From Clostridia bacterium (GTDB lineage Bacteria > Bacillota > Clostridia > Oscillospirales > Acutalibacteraceae): 10,841 bases of DNA. Position 1 is the stretch's first letter, and the number at the start of each line of letters is the position of its first letter. The stretch covers positions 1-10,841 of the forward strand of contig JAFVTZ010000115.1 of assembly GCA_017502965.1 (NCBI GenBank). Reading direction: 5' to 3'. The notes under the pieces were generated by a model, which was not told where the DNA came from, searched no databases, and saw only the letters and a program-made list of their open reading frames with translations. Below, piece after piece: positions 1 through 7,305 of the stretch. A program made the translations under genes and the position numbers.

Positions 1-60
1 AATAGCAACCAAAGCGCCCTGTTTGTTTTCAACAAATACGGTCAACTGTTTTAATGACAT
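1..60 (-). CDS. ACT-domain protein, partial (N-terminal 20 residues)
   Basis: Only the first 20 codons are present; the gene continues past the left edge. They translate to MSLKQLTVFVENKQGALVAI, the first beta strand and glycine-containing loop of an ACT domain (pattern: hydrophobic strand, then E-N-K-x-G-x-L). ACT domains bind small ligands, usually amino acids. Small stand-alone ACT proteins are known next to phenylacetate-CoA ligase and iorAB genes in anaerobes. The gene begins 12 bases after the paaK stop and is therefore almost certainly co-transcribed with it. A good ribosome binding site precedes the ATG. By inference it could sense an aromatic amino acid or aryl acid for the pathway, but no ligand can be read from so short a fragment. 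Confidence 0.8.
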   Translation of the reverse strand, partial: MSLKQLTVFVENKQGALVAI

Positions 61-67
61 AATAGCA

Positions 68-74
68 TCTCCTT
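68..74 (-). promoter_or_regulatory. Ribosome binding site of the ACT gene, overlapping the paaK stop
   Basis: On the minus strand AAGGAGA lies 7 bases before the ATG at position 60. Its first two bases are part of the paaK TAA stop codon (73-75). This arrangement suggests translational coupling of the ACT protein to PaaK. Confidence 0.75.
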
Positions 75-1383
75 AATCGTGTAATTTGCGTTTATCAATA
101 ACGCGGACAGACTTGCCCTCACTGCGGACAATACTCTTGGGAGCAACAAGTTTCACCTTTGGATTGATGCCGAGCATTACCTTCATAGCCTCTGCAAGAG
201 CCTTTTCCTTAGCGGTAATACCGCTTACAGTATCGCTGAACTGGTCAGGATTCATTTCAACATTAACCTCAAATGTATCGTTATTGTTAGCGCGGTCGAC
301 GATAATCTGATAGTTAGGCTGATAGCCCTGATTGAGGAGTACAGTTTCAATCTGGCTCGGGAATACATTTACACCGCGGATGATAAGCATATCATCACTT
401 CTGCCCATAGGTTTGCACATTTTAATAAATGTTCTTCCGCAAGAGCAGGGTTTGCGGTTAAGCACGCAGATATCACGGGTGCGGTAACGAAGAAGCGGGA
501 ATGCTTCTTTATCGAGTGCTGTGAATACAAGTTCACCCTTGCTACCCTCAGGGAGTACCTCGCCTGTTTCGGGGTCAATGATTTCTGCAAGGAAATGGTC
601 CTCGTTTATGTGCATACCTGTCTGTTCTTCACATTCAAACGAAACTCCGGGACCGCTGGTTTCGGTAAGACCGTAAATATCATAAGCCTTTATACCTAAT
701 GTTTCTTCAATTCCGCGGCGCATTTCCTCTGTCCAGGGCTCTGCACCGAAAATTCCTGCTTTAAGAGGAATCCTATCAGGAGTGTAGCCCATTTCTTTCA
801 AGGTTTCGCCGATATATGCAGCATAAGAAGGAGTACAGCAAAGAATGGTTGCATTAAGGTCGGTCATAAACTGAATCTGTCTCTCAGTAACACCTGATGA
901 CATAGGCAAAGTCAGACATCCAACCTTATGTGAGCCGCCGTGAAGACCTGCACCGCCTGTGAAAAGACCGTAGCCGTAAGCCACCTGACAAACATCCTCG
1001 TCCGTACCGCCTGCCGCAACAATAGCGCGGGCACAGCAATCTTCCCACAAATCAACATCGTGCTGTGTGTAGAAAGCAACTACACGTTTACCTGTCGTAC
1101 CCGAGGTTGAGTGAATACGTACACAGTCCTTAAGCGGTTTTGCAAGCAGACCGTGAGGATATGCCTCGCGAAGGTCAGCCTTTGTGAGGAAAGGCAGTTT
1201 ATGCAAATCCTCAATACCGTTGATATCCTCAGGTTTTACACCTTTTTTGTCCATAAGGTCACGGTAGTAAGGCACATTTTCATAAACATGCTTTACCTGT
1301 TTTACGAGTTTTTCCGATTGAAGTTTTTTGATTTCTTCAACAGGCATAGTTTCAATTTCTTTTTGGAAATAACGTTTTTCCAT
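73..1383 (-). CDS. paaK: Phenylacetate-CoA ligase (AMP-forming)
   Basis: This 436-residue protein has the usual length and motif order of the PaaK family of adenylate-forming enzymes, which turn an aryl acid, ATP and CoA into aryl-CoA, AMP and pyrophosphate in the cytoplasm. Visible motifs are the phosphate-binding loop STSGTTGKR (residues 92-100), YGLTETSGPG (237-246), the ribose-binding TRD (302-304), the hinge GRSDDMLIIRGVNVFP (327-342), and a late lysine in EGKSVRV (K424), the expected catalytic lysine. A Cys-x-Cys-Gly-Arg segment (313-317) is also typical of the family. The ATG at 1383 has GAGG 7 bases upstream. The gene follows iorB after 151 bp, a larger gap than elsewhere in the cluster, and seems to have its own extended -10 promoter. 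The IorAB context suggests phenylacetate, 4-hydroxyphenylacetate or indoleacetate as substrate; which one cannot be told from sequence. Confidence 0.93.
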   Translation of the reverse strand: MEKRYFQKEIETMPVEEIKKLQSEKLVKQVKHVYENVPYYRDLMDKKGVKPEDINGIEDLHKLPFLTKADLREAYPHGLLAKPLKDCVRIHSTSGTTGKRVVAFYTQHDVDLWEDCCARAIVAAGGTDEDVCQVAYGYGLFTGGAGLHGGSHKVGCLTLPMSSGVTERQIQFMTDLNATILCCTPSYAAYIGETLKEMGYTPDRIPLKAGIFGAEPWTEEMRRGIEETLGIKAYDIYGLTETSGPGVSFECEEQTGMHINEDHFLAEIIDPETGEVLPEGSKGELVFTALDKEAFPLLRYRTRDICVLNRKPCSCGRTFIKMCKPMGRSDDMLIIRGVNVFPSQIETVLLNQGYQPNYQIIVDRANNNDTFEVNVEMNPDQFSDTVSGITAKEKALAEAMKVMLGINPKVKLVAPKSIVRSEGKSVRVIDKRKLHD

Positions 1384-1410
1384 TTTTTCGCCTCTTTTTT
1401 TAAAATAAAA

Positions 1411-1419
1411 AATATACCA
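1411..1419 (-). promoter_or_regulatory. Candidate extended -10 promoter for paaK
   Basis: Reading the minus strand, TGG-TATATT forms an extended -10 element 27 bases upstream of the paaK ATG. The -35 region 17 bases upstream is poor, which is tolerated in extended -10 promoters. Transcription would start near 1404 and give a very short leader carrying the AGAGG ribosome binding site. It would allow paaK and the ACT gene to be expressed separately from iorAB. Confidence 0.45.
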
Positions 1420-1461
1420 CGGTTTGAAAGAAAATTGTTTGCAGTGCCGTTTTGCAGTGAG

Positions 1462-1487
1462 CGGTGCCGTACAAAAGTACTGCCCCG
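1462..1487 (-). other. Imperfect inverted repeat between iorB and paaK
   Basis: Two 11-base arms (1462-1472 and 1477-1487) flank a 4-base loop and pair at 9 of 11 positions. The innermost part is a perfect GTAC/GTAC pair. No uridine run follows in the direction of the cluster, so it is not a standard terminator. GCRGTG-type repeats at 1441, 1454 and 1461 lie beside it and could give alternative pairings. It may be a processing or stability element in the read-through transcript; this is weak inference. Confidence 0.35.
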
Positions 1488-1534
1488 AACAAAAAACGGT
1501 ATCTGCAGACGATTTTAATCAAACCTATTGCTTT

Positions 1535-2107
1535 TTATGAATTGTAACCTAAATCGAATGCCTTTTTATTCATCTCTATAAAACGTTCGGCAACTGTATT
1601 TTCAATAGCAGTTATCCAACTTTCATAAGGAATTCCGAAATATTTTGCGGCTCTGCCCATAAGCACGATATTTACCGCTTTTGATGAGCCCGCCGTTTCA
1701 GCGAGCGAGAGCGCATCAAGAGCCTCAACGCAAACACCCTTGTTTTCAAGTTCAAAAAGAACATTTTCGGGGTATTTTGCAGCACCTATAATTACAGGCA
1801 TGGGGTCTATCTGCTGAGTATTGACTATTGTTTTACCGTCCTTTTTAAGGAACTTGGCATAACGGGCGGCTTCCAACTTTTCAAATGAGATTATAATATC
1901 AGCCTCGCCCTCGGTGATTATAGGCGAATAAACCTTTTCACCGAACCGCACATAGGTTACAACCGAACCTCCGCGCTGGCTCATACCGTGAACTTCGCTC
2001 ACCTTAACGTCATAACCGCTGTCAACAAGAAGTCTGCCGAGCAGTTTTGATGCAAGCAGGCTTCCCTGACCGCCCACACCGACTATCATAACACTTGTAG
2101 TATTCAT
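1535..2107 (-). CDS. iorB: Indolepyruvate ferredoxin oxidoreductase, beta subunit
   Basis: The 190-residue product is the gamma-type domain subunit of the 2-oxoacid:ferredoxin oxidoreductase family. It partners IorA in the reversible, CoA-dependent oxidative decarboxylation of indolepyruvate, phenylpyruvate or hydroxyphenylpyruvate, with ferredoxin as electron carrier. Family marks are the N-terminal glycine loop GVGGQG (residues 10-15) and EVHGMSQRGGSV (38-49), and the length is normal for stand-alone IorB. I chose the ATG at 2107 because AAGGAGG lies 8 bases upstream. An in-frame GTG at 2116 would add three residues but shares bases with that ribosome binding site. The iorA stop is only 13 bases upstream, so the two subunits are translationally linked. 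Confidence 0.93.
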   Translation of the reverse strand: MNTTSVMIVGVGGQGSLLASKLLGRLLVDSGYDVKVSEVHGMSQRGGSVVTYVRFGEKVYSPIITEGEADIIISFEKLEAARYAKFLKKDGKTIVNTQQIDPMPVIIGAAKYPENVLFELENKGVCVEALDALSLAETAGSSKAVNIVLMGRAAKYFGIPYESWITAIENTVAERFIEMNKKAFDLGYNS

Positions 2108-2115
2108 TTTCGGCA

Positions 2116-2122
2116 CCTCCTT
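2116..2122 (-). promoter_or_regulatory. Ribosome binding site that fixes the iorB start
   Basis: Minus-strand AAGGAGG ends 8 bases before the ATG at 2107 and overlaps the iorA TAA stop (2121-2123). It rules out the in-frame GTG at 2116, whose first base belongs to the site itself. Confidence 0.8.
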
Positions 2123-3845
2123 AATTTATAGCATCGAATGCGCAGAGTTGGTTACAAACGCCGCAACCTACGCAAAGGGTGTTATCAATATGAGCCTTGC
2201 CGTCCTTGAAACTGATTGCAGGACAGCCGAGTGTCATACACTTTTTGCAGGATTTACATTTATCCTTATCAACTGCAAGTGACGGTTTTGCTTTTACAGA
2301 TTTGAGCAGAACACAGGGACGGCGTGAAATAATTACCGAAGGCTCTTCCACAGCCAGTTCCTCTTTTACGGCCGTTTCGCAAGTTTTAAGGTCATAAGGG
2401 TCTACCACCCTTACTCTGTTTATTCCGAGCGCCTTGCAGAGCGCCTCTAAATCGACCTTTGCGGCAGGGTCGCCCTTTATGTTATAACCCGTAGTGGGGT
2501 TCTGCTGATGACCTGTCATTCCGGTTATAGAGTTATCGAGTATAATAACGGTGGAATTTGTTGCATTGTAGGCAATATTTACAAGACCTGTCATACCGGA
2601 ATGCATAAAGGTTGAGTCACCTATAACCGCAACAGATTTTTGCTCTGTTTCAGCGCGTCTTGCAAGATTAAAACCGTGAAGTCCCGAAATGGAAGCACCC
2701 ATACAAAGGGTTGAATCGAGAGCGCTAAGCGGAGGTACTGCGCCGAGGGTGTAACAACCGATATCTCCAAGAGCGGTTATTTTATTCTTGGCAAGCACAT
2801 AGTACATACCTCTGTGCGGACAGCCTGCACACATCATAGGCGGACGGGCAGGAATTTCTGAATCTGCTGAAACACTCGGTTTTTCTTCAAGACCAAATGC
2901 TTTAGCAACAGTGCTTTGAGAAAACTCACCGAGAATTGAGAAAAGTTCTTTGCCGACAACCTCAATTCCGAGAGCTTTTACATGATTTTCTATAACAGGG
3001 TCTAATTCTTCGATAACATAAAGTTTTTTAACTTTTGAGGCAAAATCTTTTATCATCTGAACAGGCAGAGGATTCGGCATACCGATTTTCAGAATACTCG
3101 CTTTATCTCCCAAAGCCTCTTTTACATATAAATACGAACAGCCTGAAGTGATAATTCCGATTTCGTCACTATTCATTTCAACTGTATTGAATTCTTCTGT
3201 TTCTGCAAGTTCTACTAAGGCGGCTGTGCGCTCCTCAACTATAGGATGACGCTTTATTGCATTACCCGGCATCATTATGTATTTAGCGGGATTTTTAACA
3301 TAGTCTTTAAGCACGGCAGGAGTTTTTTCACCCGTCTGTACTATCGACTGGCTGTGTGCAATTCTGGTGCACATACGAAGCAGAACGGGAGTATCATATT
3401 TTTCGGAAAGTTCGAATGCTTTTTTTGCAAAATCGTATGCTTCCTGAGAATCTGCAGGCTCAAGCATAGGCACTTTGGACGCTATGGCATAATGGCGGGA
3501 ATCCTGCTCATTCTGAGAAGAATGCATTGCAGGGTCGTCAGCCACACAGATTACCATACCGCCGTTTACACCTGTATAAGAAAGAGTGAAAAGCGGGTCT
3601 GCGGCAACATTGAGACCAACATGCTTCATAGCGCAGGCAGACCTTGCTCCTGCAAGGCTTGCTCCGAAAGCCACCTCGCAGGCCACCTTTTCGTTAGGTG
3701 CCCATTCGCTGTGGATATCTTCATATTTTGATAAAAATTCTGTAATCTCGGTAGATGGTGTTCCGGGGTAGCTAGATACTACACCAAGACCGCCGTCATA
3801 AAGACCTGCGGCTACCGCCTGATTACCAATCATCAGTTTTTTCAT
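2121..3845 (-). CDS. iorA: Indolepyruvate ferredoxin oxidoreductase, alpha subunit
   Basis: This 574-residue catalytic subunit carries the pyrimidine-binding domain first (SYPGTPSTEITEFL at 25-38; NEKVACEVAFGAS at 51-63). The thiamine diphosphate domain follows, with CPHRGMYY (342-349), GDIGCYTLG (360-368), the GDS...LDN cofactor signature (409-438) and GMTGHQQNPTTG (442-453). The C-terminal ferredoxin-like domain has two four-cysteine sets, C530/C533/C536/C541 and C558/C561/C564/C568, for two [4Fe-4S] clusters. Length and order match archaeal and clostridial IorA. The enzyme is expected to be oxygen-sensitive and cytoplasmic, and reversible depending on ferredoxin redox state. The ATG at 3845 has AAAGGA upstream. 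The gene lies 44 bp after the acyl-CoA synthetase and 13 bases before iorB. The exact arylpyruvate preference cannot be read from sequence. Confidence 0.95.
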   Translation of the reverse strand: MKKLMIGNQAVAAGLYDGGLGVVSSYPGTPSTEITEFLSKYEDIHSEWAPNEKVACEVAFGASLAGARSACAMKHVGLNVAADPLFTLSYTGVNGGMVICVADDPAMHSSQNEQDSRHYAIASKVPMLEPADSQEAYDFAKKAFELSEKYDTPVLLRMCTRIAHSQSIVQTGEKTPAVLKDYVKNPAKYIMMPGNAIKRHPIVEERTAALVELAETEEFNTVEMNSDEIGIITSGCSYLYVKEALGDKASILKIGMPNPLPVQMIKDFASKVKKLYVIEELDPVIENHVKALGIEVVGKELFSILGEFSQSTVAKAFGLEEKPSVSADSEIPARPPMMCAGCPHRGMYYVLAKNKITALGDIGCYTLGAVPPLSALDSTLCMGASISGLHGFNLARRAETEQKSVAVIGDSTFMHSGMTGLVNIAYNATNSTVIILDNSITGMTGHQQNPTTGYNIKGDPAAKVDLEALCKALGINRVRVVDPYDLKTCETAVKEELAVEEPSVIISRRPCVLLKSVKAKPSLAVDKDKCKSCKKCMTLGCPAISFKDGKAHIDNTLCVGCGVCNQLCAFDAIN

Positions 3846-3889
3846 ATTTATAATTCCTTTCTATTGTGACAGGACTCTGACTTGCCACA

Positions 3890-5524
3890 TTAAGACTTAT
3901 TCTGAGAATCAACAAGACCCTCTGCACCGTAGATTTTGCGGAGTTTCGGTTTCTCGATTTTTCCTGTAGGATTACGGGGAACATCTGCAAAAATAATCTT
4001 GCGCGGTCTCTTATACCGCGGCAGTTCCATACAGAACTCGTTTATTTCTTCCTCTGTGCAGGTCATATCTTTTTTAATCTCAATAACTGCGGTTGCTATT
4101 TCTCCAAGACGTGAATCGGGAAGACCGATAACCGCAACATCCTTAATTTTCGGGTGTGCTGCAAGGAAGTTTTCAATCTGCACAGGGTAAAGGTTTTCAC
4201 CGCCTGTAATAATAACATCCTTTTTGCGGTCAACAAGATAGATAAAACCGTCCTCATCCTGCATAGCCATATCACCCGAATAAAGCCAGCCGTCTTTAAG
4301 AGTATCGGCAGTTGCCTTTTCATCCCTGTAGTAGCAGGTCATAACACCCGCACCTTTAAGGCAAAGTTCGCCGACATCTCCCTGACTAACCTCATTACCA
4401 TCAGGGTCAACAATTTTTACCTGCCAGCCGTAACCCGGTATTCCTATAGCACCGACCTTATGTATATTCTCAACACCTAAATGCACAGCACCCGGACCTA
4501 TAGACTCGGATAAACCGTAGTTTGTATCATACTGGTGTTCGGGGAAATATTCAAGCCAACGCTTTATAAGACTTTGAGGCACAGGCTGAGCGCCTATATG
4601 CATAAGTCTCCAATTAGACAAATCGTAATCCTCAAGATTTATTTCACCGCGGTCGATAGCATTCAGTATATCCTGAGCCCAAGGAACCAGAAGCCAGACT
4701 ATTGAACATTTTTCCTGACTTGCCGCCGATAAAATATTTTTTGCCTGTGTACCCTTTAATATTACCGCTTTACTGCCCGTAATAAGGCTTCCGAACCAGT
4801 GCATTTTAGCACCTGTATGGTAAAGAGGGGGAATACAAAGAAAACAGTCATCCTTAGTCTGAGAGTGATGCGCCTGCTCAACGCGGCAGGAATGGATAAG
4901 GCTTTCGTGATTATGTAAAATAGCCTTTGGAAAACCTGTTGTGCCCGATGAAAAATAAATCGCGGCATCATCAGTTTCTTTAAGTTCGCAGACAGGAAAT
5001 GTGCCCGAACATTCAGAAATCAAATCATTGTAATCATCTGCAAATGCAGGACAGCCTGCACCTAAATATATAAGGGTACATTTTTGACTCAACTTATCTG
5101 CAACCGCTTCAACACGGCCAATAAACTCAGGTCCGAATATCAGCACATCCGCCTCTGCCAAATCAAGACAGTAATCAATTTCATCCGAAGAATAACGGAA
5201 ATTGAGGGGGACTGCAAGCGCCCCTGTTTTCAGGATTCCGAAATAAATCGGCAGCCAATCAATACAGTTCATAAGCAGAATTGCAACCTTTTTGCCTTTG
5301 CCTATTCCGTGAGCCACAAGCATATTTGCAAGGCGATTTGCCTTTTCGTTGAAAACAGCCCATGTAATTTCCCGTCTGTAAGGTCTGACGCGGGTAGGCT
5401 CAACCAGTTCATATTCGTGCCATGTCATTTTGCGGGTTTCGGGCTGGTCGGGATTTATCTCTACGAGAGCCACATCCTGCGCAAATTTTTCGGCATTTTG
5501 TTCAAGTAGATTTACAATGGTCAT
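3890..5524 (-). CDS. AMP-forming acyl-CoA synthetase, substrate unknown
   Basis: The 544-residue protein belongs to the class I adenylate-forming enzymes, which activate a carboxylic acid through an acyl-AMP to acyl-CoA. Motifs in order are YFSSGTTGFPK (190-200), YGLSE (336-340), GWLYSGDMA (412-420), the hinge around DRKKDVIITGGENLYP (432-447), and PRNPTGKIEK with the expected catalytic lysine K522. It differs from PaaK in subfamily and resembles medium- or long-chain acyl and aryl acid ligases. Near the N-terminus about 20 residues (roughly 36-55) appear to be inserted, flanked by MTW and ITW, before the usual NEKANRLAN helix. It is first in the cluster, with AAAGGA upstream of the ATG, and is transcribed from the divergent promoter region it shares with the symporter. 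By position it probably activates the acid brought in by that transporter; a fatty acid is an alternative. Confidence 0.88.
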   Translation of the reverse strand: MTIVNLLEQNAEKFAQDVALVEINPDQPETRKMTWHEYELVEPTRVRPYRREITWAVFNEKANRLANMLVAHGIGKGKKVAILLMNCIDWLPIYFGILKTGALAVPLNFRYSSDEIDYCLDLAEADVLIFGPEFIGRVEAVADKLSQKCTLIYLGAGCPAFADDYNDLISECSGTFPVCELKETDDAAIYFSSGTTGFPKAILHNHESLIHSCRVEQAHHSQTKDDCFLCIPPLYHTGAKMHWFGSLITGSKAVILKGTQAKNILSAASQEKCSIVWLLVPWAQDILNAIDRGEINLEDYDLSNWRLMHIGAQPVPQSLIKRWLEYFPEHQYDTNYGLSESIGPGAVHLGVENIHKVGAIGIPGYGWQVKIVDPDGNEVSQGDVGELCLKGAGVMTCYYRDEKATADTLKDGWLYSGDMAMQDEDGFIYLVDRKKDVIITGGENLYPVQIENFLAAHPKIKDVAVIGLPDSRLGEIATAVIEIKKDMTCTEEEINEFCMELPRYKRPRKIIFADVPRNPTGKIEKPKLRKIYGAEGLVDSQNKS

Positions 5525-5557
5525 AGTATTATTCCTTTTTTCATAATATACAACAAT

Positions 5558-5586
5558 ACTTTACCACTTTAAAGCAGAAATGTCAA
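5558..5586 (-). promoter_or_regulatory. Promoter of the acyl-CoA synthetase-iorAB cluster
   Basis: On the minus strand a perfect TTGACA -35 (5581-5586) is followed after 17 bases by TAAAGT (5558-5563), a 4-of-6 match to the -10 consensus. The spacer contains the 11-base operator-like element. Transcription would begin near 5551, leaving a leader of about 25 bases with AAAGGA before the ATG. Confidence 0.6.
5565..5575 (-). promoter_or_regulatory. Operator-like element, copy 1
   Basis: GCTTTAAAGTG on the minus strand, with a perfect CTTTAAAG palindromic core, lies between the -35 and -10 of the leftward promoter. A protein bound here would block RNA polymerase. An identical copy occupies the same place in the rightward promoter. 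The regulator is not in the window and its family is unknown. Confidence 0.55.
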
Positions 5587-5624
5587 CCGATTTGAACAAA
5601 TTTCAGCAAATTTTAATTTTTCTA

Positions 5625-5653
5625 TTGACAAACACGCTTTAAAGTGCAAAAGT
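5625..5653 (+). promoter_or_regulatory. Promoter of the symporter gene
   Basis: A perfect TTGACA -35 (5625-5630) is followed after 17 bases by AAAAGT (5648-5653), a weak 3-of-6 match to the -10 consensus. The weak -10 may mean that the promoter is low or needs activation, or that the true -10 is shifted. The layout mirrors the leftward promoter base for base in its fixed positions. Confidence 0.5.
5636..5646 (+). promoter_or_regulatory. Operator-like element, copy 2
   Basis: GCTTTAAAGTG on the plus strand sits between the -35 and -10 of the symporter promoter, 5 bases after TTGACA exactly as in copy 1. The two copies face in opposite directions, forming an 11-bp inverted pair whose centres are 71 bp apart. 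Confidence 0.55.
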
Positions 5654-5670
5654 ATGTGTAAATAATTTAA

Positions 5671-5681
5671 CACTTTAAATC
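5671..5681 (-). promoter_or_regulatory. Operator-like element, weaker copy 3
   Basis: CACTTTAAATC matches the plus-strand reading of copy 1 (CACTTTAAAGC) at 10 of 11 positions. It lies in the symporter leader about 11 bases past the expected transcription start and 26 bases before the ATG, where bound protein could act as a roadblock. The palindromic core is broken by the G-to-T change, so this copy is less certain. Confidence 0.35.
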
Positions 5682-5706
5682 ATTAAATTGAGGGGCGGAT
5701 AAAATT

Positions 5707-7296
5707 ATGACTACTACAATGCTTATTTCAATCCCTATGCTGATTCTGTTTTTTGCGCTGATGATAGGCGTAGGAATATCCTGCCGAAAACACGCAACCA
5801 ATGTTGACGGTTTTGTTTTAGGCGGCAGAGCGGTTGGCCCTTGGCTTACTGCATTTGCTTTCGGCACATCCTATTTTTCAGCGGTAATTTTCGTTGGATA
5901 TGCAGGTCAGTTTGGCTGGAATTTCGGTCTTGCCTCTACCTGGATAGGACTTGGAAATGCCTTTATAGGCTCTCTCCTTGCCTGGACAGTTTTAGGCAGA
6001 AGAACAAGAGTTATGACCCAGCATTTAGGCAGCAAAACAATGCCTGACTTCTTTGAAAAGAGATACGATTCAAAGAAACTCAAAGTTGTTGCCTCTTTTA
6101 TTGTATTTGTTTTCCTTATTCCTTATACCGCTTCTCTTTATAACGGTTTATCTTCCCTATTTAATAATGTATTTTCTATTCCCTATTGGGCAGTTGTAGT
6201 AATTATGGCTGTGCTCACAGGTATCTATGTAATTTTCGGCGGATATATGGCTACCGCTATCAACGATTTTATTCAGGGAATTATAATGCTTGTAGGAATA
6301 ATTACCGTAATCGCGGCAGTGCTTTCTCAGAATGGCGGATTCACAGCGGCAGTTCAGGCGCTGAATGAATCCAAGCAGGCAGGACCTGAATTTACATCAC
6401 TTTTAGGTCCAAACCCTATATTCCTTTTCTTTGTTGTAATGCTGACTTCTCTCGGCACTTGGGGACTTCCGCAGATGGTCGGTAAATTCTACTCTATAAA
6501 AGACGAAAGCGCTATCAAAAAAGGAACAATTATTTCCACATTCTTTGCAATTATAGTTGCAGGCGGATGCTATTTCCTCGGCGGATTCGGAAAACTTTAC
6601 TACAAGGAAATGGTAGAAGCAGGTTACGCTTCGGATAATGGGGTTATGTTCGATAAAGTAATCCCCACTATGCTTTCAGACCTTGCGCCCTTTGTAGTAT
6701 CACTTATAATCGTTTTAGTGCTGGCGGCTTCAATGTCAACCCTTTCTTCGTTAGTACTTACCTCTTCTTCGACATTGGCTTTAGATGTTGTAAATCCTGC
6801 AATATCGAAGAAAAAGCAAGTTTCCGAAAAACAAAGTGTTTTCATAATGAGAGTATTTATCGTATTCTTTATCGCAATTTCGGCAGTTATTGCCATACTT
6901 AAAGACACAATCTGGGCAGATTCGGTTTTCATTGCTCAGATGATGGGTGTTTCCTGGGGTGCACTTGCAGGCGCATTCTTAGCCCCATTTATGTACGGAC
7001 TCTACTGGAAAAAAGCCACAAAAGCATCGGTTGTTGCAAGTTTCATTTTCGGTACGGGACTTGAAATTATACAACTTTGCATAAGCGTTGGCTGGATTTC
7101 GGTCAAAGGAATTCCAGTTATTCAGTTTATTTTCACAAACTCGCTATATTCGGGTGTGTTCGCAATGTTGGGCGGTCTTGTTATAGTGCCGATAGTAAGC
7201 CTTCTTACTCAAAAAACCTTACCCGAAAATGTAGACGAGAAATTCAGTTGCTACGATGTAAAGGTTATAACCAACAAAAAAGATTCTTTGGGATAA
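5707..7296 (+). CDS. Sodium:solute symporter (SSS family), substrate unknown
   Basis: This 529-residue membrane protein is strongly hydrophobic, with about 13 predicted helices, as usual for SSS transporters. Family marks are the first-helix region through GRAVGPWLTAFAFGTSYFSA (41-60), the DFIQGIIMLVG segment (187-197), and ASMSTLSSLVLTSSSTLALD (341-360), which holds the serines expected at the second sodium site. It should import an organic solute across the cytoplasmic membrane using the sodium gradient. A GAGGGG ribosome binding site lies 11 bases before the ATG. The gene is divergent from the acyl-CoA synthetase and shares its operator-like elements, which points to a carboxylic acid, perhaps an aryl acid, as cargo. 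SSS members carry many substrates (proline, pantothenate, acetate, sugars), so this assignment is inference. A strong terminator follows directly. Confidence 0.9.
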   Translation: MTTTMLISIPMLILFFALMIGVGISCRKHATNVDGFVLGGRAVGPWLTAFAFGTSYFSAVIFVGYAGQFGWNFGLASTWIGLGNAFIGSLLAWTVLGRRTRVMTQHLGSKTMPDFFEKRYDSKKLKVVASFIVFVFLIPYTASLYNGLSSLFNNVFSIPYWAVVVIMAVLTGIYVIFGGYMATAINDFIQGIIMLVGIITVIAAVLSQNGGFTAAVQALNESKQAGPEFTSLLGPNPIFLFFVVMLTSLGTWGLPQMVGKFYSIKDESAIKKGTIISTFFAIIVAGGCYFLGGFGKLYYKEMVEAGYASDNGVMFDKVIPTMLSDLAPFVVSLIIVLVLAASMSTLSSLVLTSSSTLALDVVNPAISKKKQVSEKQSVFIMRVFIVFFIAISAVIAILKDTIWADSVFIAQMMGVSWGALAGAFLAPFMYGLYWKKATKASVVASFIFGTGLEIIQLCISVGWISVKGIPVIQFIFTNSLYSGVFAMLGGLVIVPIVSLLTQKTLPENVDEKFSCYDVKVITNKKDSLG

Positions 7297-7305
7297 AATT
7301 TTAAA

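Noticed and set aside
1111..1518. 135-codon plus-strand open frame across the paaK start
   Set aside because: It is mostly antisense to paaK and its F-rich C-terminal half is the complement of A-rich coding sequence; no start signal.
1490..1520. Possible terminator after iorB (CTGCAG palindrome followed by T-run on the minus strand)
   Set aside because: The 8-base palindrome leaves no room for a loop and the flanking bases do not extend the stem, so it is unlikely to stop transcription.
2114..2116. GTG as start of IorB
   Set aside because: It shares a base with the AAGGAGG site that serves the ATG at 2107.
3246..3731. 161-codon open frame on the plus strand within iorA
   Set aside because: It is antisense to a clearly conserved gene, has cysteine- and histidine-rich random-looking translation and no ribosome binding site.
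3866..3886. Possible hairpin between the acyl-CoA synthetase and iorA
   Set aside because: The apparent arms (GACAG and CTGAC) are not complementary when checked base by base.
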